A stretch of DNA of 12,937 nt from Ignavibacteriaceae bacterium (GTDB taxonomy: Bacteria > Bacteroidota > Ignavibacteria > Ignavibacteriales > Ignavibacteriaceae): contig JACAFA010000213.1 in assembly GCA_013388525.1 (NCBI GenBank), positions 1 to 12,937 of the forward strand, in the 5' to 3' direction. Positions 1-8,200 of the stretch are shown here, in pieces. The number at the start of each line of letters is the position of its first letter. The first letter of the stretch is position 1. A program made the translations under genes and the position numbers. The notes under the pieces were generated by a model. It did not search any database, was not told the DNA's origin, and saw nothing but the letters and a program-made list of their open reading frames with translations.

Positions 1-767
1 ATCATAACGGATATCCTGATATTGTTTTAGTTGATGAAGAGGGAACCTGGATTAATTATCAGAATCATCTTCGCTTCTTTAAAGAAAATTCGCTTGCGGA
101 TAGTCTTAATATTAAACCGTTTTATCCTTCTCCGAACAGAAAGGTGAATGTGGTTTCAGTTCAAACAATTAAATGGATCAGCGAAGTTCCTGTTGGTGAA
201 ACTTCTTTGGTTAAACTTGAGCTATCAATCAATGACACAATTGGTCCCTGGCATCTTATAGCGGAAGGGTTACCTAATAACGGACATTATCAGTGGAGCG
301 TTCCTGAAAATATGGCTTCGTATGAAAAATGCAGAATCCGTTATACTGTTTACACTCAAACAGATAGTGTTTCGACGATTACTCCGGAAGGATTTTATAT
401 TATTGGTGTACCGGTAATTGCCGAAGACTTGCAGAACGAAGTTCCGGAGGAATTTATTCTTCATCAGAATTATCCGAATCCATTTAATCCATCGACAAAA
501 ATAAAATTTACTATTTCAGCAGTAGAGACGACCAGGCGGGTCGTCTTTACGACCTTAAAAGTATACGATATCCTCGGTAATGAAATTGCAACACTGGTTA
601 ACGATGAACTTGCAGCAGGAGAATATGAAGTTGTGTTCAATGTAGGACAGACTATTAGTCCATCCAGAGGAGTTTCCGCCAGAGGTGGATACGCCTCCGG
701 TGTATATTTCTACCAGCTTCGTGCTGGAAACTTTGTTCAAACTAAAAAGATGAGTCTCCTTCGATAA
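1..767 (+). CDS. Secreted FG-GAP/Ig-like protein with T9SS sorting domain, 5' truncated
   Basis: The frame is open from base 3 to the TAA at 765-767 (254 visible residues), so the gene starts before the window. The first visible residues, HNGYPDIVLV, look like the end of an FG-GAP/VCBS calcium-loop repeat (D.NGDG.PDIVV). Bases of about 165-407 encode an Ig-like beta-sandwich of the type with IKW near its start, VKLELS, then GHYQWSVP and a CRIRY strand, common in exported proteins of this bacterial group. The C-terminus is a T9SS type A sorting domain: NYPNPFNPS at 468-494, LKVYDILGNE, GVYFYQL and a final KKMSLLR. By family knowledge the protein is exported by Sec, then moved across the outer membrane by T9SS with removal of the tail. 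Two repeat elements lie in frame in the sorting domain (522-550, 641-702). Ligand or enzymatic role is unknown. The ATG at 144 is internal. Confidence 0.88.
   Translation, partial: HNGYPDIVLVDEEGTWINYQNHLRFFKENSLADSLNIKPFYPSPNRKVNVVSVQTIKWISEVPVGETSLVKLELSINDTIGPWHLIAEGLPNNGHYQWSVPENMASYEKCRIRYTVYTQTDSVSTITPEGFYIIGVPVIAEDLQNEVPEEFILHQNYPNPFNPSTKIKFTISAVETTRRVVFTTLKVYDILGNEIATLVNDELAAGEYEVVFNVGQTISPSRGVSARGGYASGVYFYQLRAGNFVQTKKMSLLR
522..550. repeat. In-frame palindrome, GTAGAGACG family
   Basis: Left arm GTAGAGACGACC (522-533) pairs with the right arm GGTCGTCTTTAC (539-550) around a 5-base centre; the only non-Watson-Crick position is a G-T. It lies in the sorting-domain loop between the KIKFTI and LKVYD strands and encodes roughly VETTRRVVFT. 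This loop is about six residues longer than in the other sorting domains of the window. The outer GTAGAGACG matches the palindrome at 12165-12192. Confidence 0.8.
641..702. repeat. 62-bp palindrome-rich element in sorting domain, copy A
   Basis: This segment matches 5107-5168 at 54 of 62 bases without gaps. It encodes the extra loop GQTISPSRGVSARGGYASG between the YEVVF and VYFYQL strands, about 13 residues longer than the same loop in the peptidase at 945-3377 and the small cargo at 10123-10662. The first palindrome is decayed here: GGACAGACTA is followed by TAGTCCATCC instead of TAGTCTGTCC. Reading frame is kept because the net length gain is a multiple of three. Confidence 0.75.
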
Positions 768-944
768 AGATTATTAAAAGTAACCTTTATCAAGTTTAAT
801 TTCTTTTAATAGTTTTTGGCTAATATATTTTTGATTTTAAAAGTTGAATCTGCTAAAAAAATTTTATAGCTTAAATACCAGATTCTGATTTTTTTGAAGC
901 AATTAATCATTTCTTTTTCATCAACCAATAAGAGGTAGTAAAAT

Positions 945-3377
945 ATGAAAACACAACTACACTTTTTATTCATTGCTGTAGCGTTATCCTCCATTGTTTT
1001 TCTTTCGAATAGCTTTGCTCAGACAGCACCACTGCAATATTATATTCAGTCTTACGATTTTGAATCAGAGATATATGATGGTAACGGAACACTGAATACC
1101 GCACCTGTTGAAATTCCACTAGGAACAATTGAGTTACACGAAGTACCTTGGATTCAATTACATTTCTCTGATGTAAATCTTGGCAACGAAAGTTATATCA
1201 TCATCAAATCTTTATACGATGAGAAATGGCAAAAGCTTGATGCAAATGCTATGAGGCAATGGAATAATTATAGTGCATTTTTTAATGGCAACGCTGTTGA
1301 ATTAAAACTTTTCCTCGCGCAAACAGATAGACAGGTATTCATTAAAATTAATGAAGTTATCGTGGGCGAATGGTCTCAGGGCGGTCTTACAGAGTCACAA
1401 TGTGGTCCAACTGATGACAGAATTCTTTCCAATCAACCTGCTACTGCCAGATTACTAAGTGTTGGCTGCACTGCTTGGATTATCCCGAATGGAAAATTTG
1501 CCACAGCCGGGCATTGTCTTGATGGAAGTGGTGCTACTGTTGTTGAATTTAATGTTCCTTTATCTTTACCAAATGGTACTCTTCAACACCCCGGACCGGA
1601 GGATCAATATTCAGTAAATGTATCAACCAAAATCTTTACTAACGGTGGAGTAGGAAATGATTGGGGAGTATTTGAAGTATATCCAAACTCAGTTACAGGA
1701 TTGATGCCCAAGCAAGCACAAAATGCATACTGGCCACTGGTACAAAATCTTGGTCCGGATTCAATCAGAATAACCGGCTATGGAGTAGACTATAATAATC
1801 CAACTTACACTCAGGTTCAGCAGACACACATTGGCCCAAATGCAGGTTCCAGTGGAACTACTATGAGATACGTAACAGATACTGAAGGCGGTAATTCGGG
1901 TAGTCCGGTTATTGATGGTTTGACTAATGTTGCCGTTGGTGTTCATACACACGGTGGCTGTTCAACATCAGGCGGAAATAATAATGGAACAAGTTTATTT
2001 CATACTGCATTCTGGAATGCTGTTGAACAAGGAGCAGGTGGCTGTCCCGTTGAATTGCCTTCTAATCCAAATCCAACAAACGGACAAACTGGTGTTCCGC
2101 TCAACCTTGCACAATTAACATGGTCTAATGGTACAGGTGCTGTTACTAATGAACTTTACTTTGGAACAAATCCATCTTCATTAACTCTCGTTCAAAGTGG
2201 AACCCTTGCAACTAGCTGGACGATTACCGGATATACTTTGACGTATGGTACAACTTATTATTGGAGAGTAATCGAAATCGGAGATAGTTGTAATACGAAC
2301 GGTCCTGTCTGGAGTTTTGTAACCGTACAGGATCCGAACTTAGTTCAGTGGTGTGATGCATTCAATAATTTGAGTAACTGGACGATTGTCGGACCAATGG
2401 GATTAACAAACTGGACTTCAAATAACTCTGCTAATGCAGGAGGAACGGCACCTGAATTAAGAATGAGCTGGACTCCATCATTTACTGGTGTATCAAAAAT
2501 CCGATCTGCAGTTATTACTCTTCCAAACAATCAGTTGATGACTTATTCATTTAATTTTATGTTAGATTGGTATGCAAACCCTAGTGGAATAATTACAGTT
2601 GCCGTTACTTATGATGGTGGAGCAACTTCAACTCCATTGTATTCTCAAAATAATCCCACAGGAGATATTGGACCTTTGGTAGTTAGCGGCAACTTTACTA
2701 CTCCGGCATCCGGTTCGGAGAATACTCAATTAGAAATTACCTATGATGGATATTCATTCAATATAGATTATATATACTGGGATAATATGTGTGTTGAATA
2801 CATTGTTCCGGTTGAATTAACCTCTTTTACAGTTGAAGTGAATGGCACCGATGCAGAACTTAAATGGACTACTGCAACAGAAACAAACAACAAAGGTTTT
2901 GAAATTGAAAGAGCTGCATCATCGAATGCACCGGTTCAGGAATGGTTACAGGTAGGTTATGTTCCGGGATTTGGAACCACCACTGAACCAAAATCATACT
3001 CATTTGTTGATTCAAAACTTAGTTCGGGAAAGTATATTTATAGATTGAAACAGATTGATTACGATGGTTCTTTCAGCCATTCAGGTATAGTTGAACTTGA
3101 AATAAAAACACCAAGCACATTTTTGCTTGAACAGAATTATCCTAATCCTTTCAATCCGGGTACATTAATCAGATTTTCTATACCGTTCGAAACCGATGTC
3201 CGCTTAAATGTTTATAATACTTTAGGTCAGGAAGTTGCAGAAATAATAAACAGCAGACTTAAAGAAGGATATCACGAAGTAGAATTTGATGCCGGTTCTT
3301 TAACATCCGGAATTTATTTCTACAGACTGGAAGCCGATAAATTTGTTGACGTTAAGAAGATGATAATTATAAAGTAA
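945..3377 (+). CDS. Secreted trypsin-like (S1) serine peptidase with T9SS sorting domain
   Basis: 810 residues. Residues 1-26 form a signal peptide ending SFAQ. Residues about 27-145 are a beta-rich N-terminal domain. The S1 peptidase domain covers about 150-365 with a complete catalytic triad: His190 in TAGHC, Asp239 in NDWGVFEV and Ser318 in GNSGSP. Cys175 and Cys191 are placed to form the usual disulfide next to the histidine. A fibronectin-III-like domain (about 373-461), a jelly-roll/MAM-like domain (about 466-619) and a second FnIII-like domain (about 622-720) follow. The T9SS sorting domain occupies about 724-810 (NYPNPFNPG, LNVYNTLGQE, GIYFYRL, KKMIIIK) and has short loops without repeats. 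AGAGG at 931-935 supports the ATG. The peptidase presumably cuts proteins outside the cell; specificity cannot be read. SGSP replaces the common SGGP, a substitution I expect to be tolerated but have not checked. Confidence 0.9.
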   Translation: MKTQLHFLFIAVALSSIVFLSNSFAQTAPLQYYIQSYDFESEIYDGNGTLNTAPVEIPLGTIELHEVPWIQLHFSDVNLGNESYIIIKSLYDEKWQKLDANAMRQWNNYSAFFNGNAVELKLFLAQTDRQVFIKINEVIVGEWSQGGLTESQCGPTDDRILSNQPATARLLSVGCTAWIIPNGKFATAGHCLDGSGATVVEFNVPLSLPNGTLQHPGPEDQYSVNVSTKIFTNGGVGNDWGVFEVYPNSVTGLMPKQAQNAYWPLVQNLGPDSIRITGYGVDYNNPTYTQVQQTHIGPNAGSSGTTMRYVTDTEGGNSGSPVIDGLTNVAVGVHTHGGCSTSGGNNNGTSLFHTAFWNAVEQGAGGCPVELPSNPNPTNGQTGVPLNLAQLTWSNGTGAVTNELYFGTNPSSLTLVQSGTLATSWTITGYTLTYGTTYYWRVIEIGDSCNTNGPVWSFVTVQDPNLVQWCDAFNNLSNWTIVGPMGLTNWTSNNSANAGGTAPELRMSWTPSFTGVSKIRSAVITLPNNQLMTYSFNFMLDWYANPSGIITVAVTYDGGATSTPLYSQNNPTGDIGPLVVSGNFTTPASGSENTQLEITYDGYSFNIDYIYWDNMCVEYIVPVELTSFTVEVNGTDAELKWTTATETNNKGFEIERAASSNAPVQEWLQVGYVPGFGTTTEPKSYSFVDSKLSSGKYIYRLKQIDYDGSFSHSGIVELEIKTPSTFLLEQNYPNPFNPGTLIRFSIPFETDVRLNVYNTLGQEVAEIINSRLKEGYHEVEFDAGSLTSGIYFYRLEADKFVDVKKMIIIK

Positions 3378-3393
3378 TAAGCAATGATTCGTT

Positions 3394-3422
3394 AAACCCC
3401 TCCGCTGAAGGAGGGGTTTTTT
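3394..3422 (+). terminator. Intrinsic terminator after the serine peptidase gene
   Basis: A perfect 10-bp stem, AAACCCCTCC (3394-3403) with GGAGGGGTTT (3410-3419), encloses the 6-base loop GCTGAA and runs into a T tract (TTTTTT, 3417-3422). It begins 16 bp after the peptidase stop codon and should separate that gene from the propeller cargo downstream. It is the clearest Rho-independent terminator in the window. Confidence 0.9.
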
Positions 3423-3435
3423 ATTTTAAATGTGC

Positions 3436-3463
3436 TTGATATAAAAAATTATTATTTTAGAAT
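3436..3463 (+). promoter_or_regulatory. Possible sigma70-like promoter for the FG-GAP gene
   Basis: TTGATA (3436-3441) and TAGAAT (3458-3463) are separated by 16 bp, each one mismatch from the sigma70 consensus. They lie just after the terminator and about 45 bp before the GTG start. The region is very AT-rich, so chance matches are likely, and promoters in this phylum may differ from sigma70. Confidence 0.3.
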
Positions 3464-3497
3464 CAGCTTAAATTAAATTTCATATTAAACAACAAAT

Positions 3498-3502
3498 AGG
3501 GG
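3498..3502 (+). promoter_or_regulatory. Ribosome binding site supporting a GTG start
   Basis: AGGGG (3498-3502) sits 6 bp before GTG at 3509. The GTG leads straight into MKKFFPVILF, a good signal peptide, so the non-ATG start is well supported. Confidence 0.65.
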
Positions 3503-3508
3503 TTTAAA

Positions 3509-5233
3509 GTGAAAAAATTCTTTCCGGTTATTCTCTTCATAATTATTTCAACTCTAATTTATTCACAGGTACCTTTTCCGCAAAGTCCAAACTGGATTTC
3601 AACAGATGTTTCCAGCGTATCAACCGGTGGTGCATTTGCTGATATCAATAAAGATGGATGGCTTGATTTTGTGGTTGCTAACGGGAACGATATTTCCCGG
3701 CAAAAACTTGTTGTTTATTATAACAATGGTAATGGCACGTTTCCAACGACACCAAACTGGCAGTCTGCAGATATTGATTATCACGGTCATCTTGATATTG
3801 GTGATGTAAATGCTGATGGCTGGCCTGATGTTGCTGTTTCGGTTTATATCGGTCCATCGGGATTTGGTTCGCCTGGCAGAGTAAAACTTTATTTGAATAA
3901 TTCCGGAACCCTTTCTTCAAATCCTGACTGGATATCAGGCGATAATATTTATACTTTTAGCTGTGCATTTGGCGATGCAGATGGTGATGGTGACCTTGAT
4001 CTTGCTGTAGCCGGTGGTGAATCGTACCAGAATAATCCTGAGCAGCCAAGAATTTATTATAACACTGGTGGAGTTTTAGAATCTCTTCCTTCCTGGAAAG
4101 CCACAGCTTCTCAGTACAGTTATGATGTAAACTGGGCTGACTTTGATAACGATGGTGATCTTGATCCTGTCTTTGCAGGTGAAAGTGTCCCGAACCGAAT
4201 TTTTGAAAATGTAAATGGAACGATTAGCCTTACTCCAACCTGGCAATCAACGGATGCAAGTCAGTATGCAAATTCTCTTTTCGTTGGTGATGTGAACAAT
4301 GATGGTTTTCTCGACCTGGCAATTTCTGATAACAATCAATTAGGCGGAACGGGAAAGTTTAAAATATATTTAAACAACAATGGCACTTTGAATACTACTC
4401 CATTCTGGACATCAGCTTTTTCAGGATATGGTTCAGGTATTAATCTTGCTGATATAGATAATGATAACGATCTTGATTTAATAACCGGTGGCTGGTGGCA
4501 GCCGGTAAGAATTTATTTGAATAACAACGGAAGTTTTAACACTTCACCTGAATACACTTCTACAAGTACCAGCGTTGTTGAAGTAATTGTTATGGGTGAT
4601 ATTGACAAAGATGCCGTGCAGGATATTCAGGAAATTTTTATAAGCGATGGAGCGAAGAAATTATTTTATTTGCCGAGAACTCCCTTACAGAGTTTGAGCA
4701 AATTTATTGTTGATACAGATACTTTACTGTATAGTCAATATTGCTTTGACCTTGAGAATGGCTGGGTTAGCCTTGCAACGCAGCCTGATTCCGGGGCAAT
4801 TATAATTGTCGAAGCTTCAGTTTCCTGGGATATTGATTTGGGAATTACAAACTGGGATCAGAATAAAGGAAATTATTTATTCCTCAACACCAGCAATCCT
4901 GTTTATGTTAACACGGAAAAAAATTTTCCGGGAGGTTTTGTGCTCTATCAAAATTACCCGAATCCGTTCAATCCAAGTACAACTTTGTCATTTGTCATTG
5001 GTCATTCGTCATTCGTTTCGTTGAAGGTATATGATGTTTTAGGAAATGAAATAGCAACACTTGTTGATGAATATAAGCCAGCAGGAAGTTATGAAGTTGA
5101 GTTTAATGTAGGACAGACTATTAGTCTGTCCAGCGGAATTTCCGCCAAAGGCGGATCCGCCTCCGGCGTATATTTTTATCAATTGAAAGCTGATGAATTT
5201 ATCCAAACAAAAAAAATGATACTACTTAGATGA
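3509..5233 (+). CDS. Secreted FG-GAP/VCBS beta-propeller protein with T9SS sorting domain
   Basis: 574 residues from a GTG start. Residues 1-20 are a signal peptide (cleavage near IYSQ). Seven FG-GAP/VCBS units carry Asp-rich calcium-binding loops: DINKDGWLD (45), DVNADGWPD (99), DADGDGDLD (156), DFDNDGDLD (211), DVNNDGFLD (261), DIDNDNDLD (315) and a degenerate DIDKDAVQD (364). Spacing of about 50-57 residues fits an integrin-alpha-like seven-bladed propeller. Residues about 391-470 are an uncharacterised linker or beta domain. The T9SS sorting domain starts near 474 (NYPNPFNPS, LKVYDVLGNE, GVYFYQL, KKMILLR). The tail carries a 7-bp tandem repeat (4984-5018) and a 62-bp element (5107-5168), and it resembles the tail of the gene at 1-767, so the two are probably paralogues. 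Likely a surface-exposed or released binding protein; ligand unknown. The regulator gene begins 52 bp downstream and may be co-transcribed. Confidence 0.9.
   Translation: MKKFFPVILFIIISTLIYSQVPFPQSPNWISTDVSSVSTGGAFADINKDGWLDFVVANGNDISRQKLVVYYNNGNGTFPTTPNWQSADIDYHGHLDIGDVNADGWPDVAVSVYIGPSGFGSPGRVKLYLNNSGTLSSNPDWISGDNIYTFSCAFGDADGDGDLDLAVAGGESYQNNPEQPRIYYNTGGVLESLPSWKATASQYSYDVNWADFDNDGDLDPVFAGESVPNRIFENVNGTISLTPTWQSTDASQYANSLFVGDVNNDGFLDLAISDNNQLGGTGKFKIYLNNNGTLNTTPFWTSAFSGYGSGINLADIDNDNDLDLITGGWWQPVRIYLNNNGSFNTSPEYTSTSTSVVEVIVMGDIDKDAVQDIQEIFISDGAKKLFYLPRTPLQSLSKFIVDTDTLLYSQYCFDLENGWVSLATQPDSGAIIIVEASVSWDIDLGITNWDQNKGNYLFLNTSNPVYVNTEKNFPGGFVLYQNYPNPFNPSTTLSFVIGHSSFVSLKVYDVLGNEIATLVDEYKPAGSYEVEFNVGQTISLSSGISAKGGSASGVYFYQLKADEFIQTKKMILLR
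4984..5018 (+). repeat. Heptanucleotide tandem repeat TTNGTCA inside the sorting-domain coding sequence
   Basis: Successive 7-mers are TTTGTCA, TTTGTCA, TTGGTCA, TTCGTCA and a partial TTCGTTT. They encode residues of the sorting-domain loop FVIGHSSFVSLKV. The loop has the same length as in the peptidase at 945-3377, so the repeat sequence is length-neutral here. Seven is not a multiple of three, so gain or loss of one unit would shift the frame and remove the sorting tail. Confidence 0.75.
5107..5168. repeat. 62-bp palindrome-rich element in sorting domain, copy B
   Basis: This is the intact copy of the element at 641-702. GGACAGACTA (5111-5120) and TAGTCTGTCC (5122-5131) form a perfect inverted repeat around one base. 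GCGGAA/TTCCGC (5133-5145), CCGCC/GGCGG (5142-5154) and GGCGGATCCGCC (5150-5161) give overlapping alternative hairpins. It encodes GQTISLSSGISAKGGSASG in frame. It is much richer in G and C than the surrounding gene, which fits insertion from elsewhere. Confidence 0.75.
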
Positions 5234-5285
5234 AATAAAAATTATTTTCTTATTAGATAACATAAATTGTTAATCTTAATCGACT

Positions 5286-8200
5286 ATGTATCGGGGGCTA
5301 AAAATATTTGTAGCTGTACTACTGCTTACCTCAGGCGTATTCTCCCAATCAATTTACTTCAACCATCTCACAACTGAGAACGGACTTTCGAATAACAATG
5401 TTTTCGATATCATCCAGGATAAATCAGGATTTTTATGGTTTGCTTCTGATGATGGTTTAAACAGGTTTGATGGTTATGATTTTAAGGTATTCCGCCACGA
5501 ACCTGAAAACCCCAATTCGATTTCTGATAATTCTGTTTGGGTTCTGACTGAAGATAAAAAAGGAAATATTTGGATTGGAACAAAAAACGGCTGGCTGAAC
5601 CGTTTTGATCCCGCTACTGAAAAATTTACCAAATGGAAAATCAAAACTGATGAGGTCAAAGAAAACGCTATAACTTTTATCTATGAAGACAGTAAAGAAA
5701 AAATATGGATAGGAACTTATCGTCAAGGATTATACAGGCTCGATCAAAATTCAGGAGCCTTAGATCGTTGGTACAACAAGCCCGATGATAACACTTCAAT
5801 CAGCAGTAACTATATCTCTTCCATAATTGAAGACAGCCACGGAAATTTCTGGATTAGCACATACTTTGGCTTAAATAAATTCAATCCTGAATCTTACCCT
5901 CACAAATTTAAACATTTCATAAAATCATTAGGTGATCATAATTCCTTAAGCGGGAATATCATCTGGAAGCTAACTCAATCACCATCAGATAAAAATATAA
6001 TATGGGTTGGGACAAATAACGGATTAACAAAGCTTCAAATAAATTCAGAAACTTTCTCTCAGATTAAAATTCCGAATCCTGAAAACCTTCAATTTGGTAA
6101 TTCCGTAGCAGCTGTAATTGAAGAAATTTCTTATGAAAGTAAGATTTTATGGATTGAGTCATATGGTGGTTTAATCCGGATTGATCTAAATGGAAATAAT
6201 TATATGCGGTTTACCATTGACAAAAATAATCCCCAAAGTCTTTCCAGTAATGAAGTACACCGGATATTCAGAGATAATTCCGGAGTTCTTTGGATAGCTA
6301 CGGATAAAGGATTAAACTATTTTTCAATAAAAAGCACTAAGTTCAATAACCCTTTCTCAACAAAATTCAGGTTAAATGACTCTTCAGAATTAAGCAAAAA
6401 AAATATTAAAGCAATCACTATTGATAATGAAAATAATATTTACTTCGGTACTGAAGAAGGCTTGTATTATTCAACACAGAAAAACGGAAAGGTAACAATC
6501 AACAAATTCAGACAAACAGAAAAGTCAAATGTCTGGTCTCTAACATCTGATCACTCTGGAAATTTATGGATAGGTACTTATGGATCCGGATTATTTAAGC
6601 TGAATGTAAAAAGCGGATCACTTCAAAATGTCCAGATGTTTACTGAGTGGATAAACACTCAATCAATAAAGTTTAATAAGGTAGTGTATTGTGATAAAGA
6701 TAATAAAATCTGGATTGGCTATTGGGGATTTGGTCTTGCCCGTCTTGATCCTTCAACAGGAAAATACAAGGGCTGGTTAAATGATCCTGAGGATTCTCTG
6801 AGCCTTAGCTATGACGATGTCTGGTCAATTCATCAGGATAAAAAAGGACGGATTTGGATTGGAACCGATGGTGGAGGATTAAATTTATTTATTGATGAAG
6901 ATGGCGGAAAATTTCTTCGATGGATGGCTGATGAAAAAGGAAGCCTGAGCAGCAACAGTATTTACTCCATTTTCGAATCTGGTCATTTAAAAAATATTAA
7001 AGAAGATGAGATTGTTCTTTGGCTTGGAACAAATAATGGATTGAACAAGTTTGTTATAAAAAATTCCTCTCAAGAAAAAAACTCTTTGACAAAGCCTGAT
7101 GTAGAGATAATACATTATGGGATTGAACAAGGTCTTGCAGATAATTCGATTAAAAGTTTAATCGAAGATGAAAATGGAAATTTATGGATTGGGACAAGTT
7201 CCGGGATTTCTTTCTTTGATATTCAGCAAAATAAGTTTACTAATTTCAGTAAAGCAGATGGAGTAATCGGCAGCGATATCAATTTATCTTCTTCAGCCAG
7301 AAATAAAGATGGAATGATTTTTATGGGAAGCACAGAAGGTTTGAATTACTTCTATCCATCAGATATTTATAGGTCTGAGTTCATCCCGACTGTTCTTATT
7401 ACCGATTTTCAAATATTCAATGAATCAGTTAAGATAGGTGAAGATTTTCCCTTAAAGCAAAGCATAATTTTTACGAAAGAGATTATTCTCTCTTACACAC
7501 AAAATGTTTTTTCATTTCAGTTTGCCGCGCTCGATTATACATCTCCCAAATCAATTCAATATTCTTATATGATGGAAGGCTTCGATAATGATTGGACTTA
7601 CAGCGGATCGAGACGATATGCTACTTACACAAATCTTAATCCGGGGAAATATGTTTTCAAAATTAAATCCACAAACAGCGATGGAGTATGGACTGATAAT
7701 ATTACTCAGCTAAATGTTATTGTTACACCACCTTGGTGGCAAGCACCATGGGCAATCGGTTTGTATGCTTTAATATTTGTTCTGGGTGTTTGGGGTATTA
7801 TAAAATTTCAGGAATACCGCACACGATTGCAGCACGAACTTAAAATGCAGGAATTTGAAGCTCATCATCTCCGCGAAATAGAGAAGATGAAATCAAGATT
7901 TTTTGCAAACCTTTCTCACGAATTCCGAACTCCCTTATCATTAATTAAAGGACCTCTGGAACAATTAATCAGTGGAAGAATTAGAGACAATCTTGTTGAT
8001 TATTATAAAATGCTTCTTAGAAATACTGAAAAGCTGCAAAACCTTATTGACCAGCTTTTAGAATTATCACAGCTTGAAGCAGAAACTATTCCACTTAACA
8101 AGCAGCAGGTTGAACTGGTTAGTTTAGTGAAAGGTTTTACTTATTCCTTTATGCCGTTGGCTGAACAAAAATTTATCTCACTTAATTTTAATTCTTCTGC

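Noticed and set aside
773..810. ATTAAAAG/CTTTTAAT inverted repeat after the first gene as terminator
   Set aside because: The stem is only A-T rich apart from one G-C pair, with a 22-base loop and a weak T run; it would be unstable.
826..833. TATTTTTG matching the Bacteroidota -7 promoter element TAnnTTTG before the peptidase gene
   Set aside because: No upstream TTTG at the usual 17-23 bp distance and the region is so AT-rich that a match is expected by chance.
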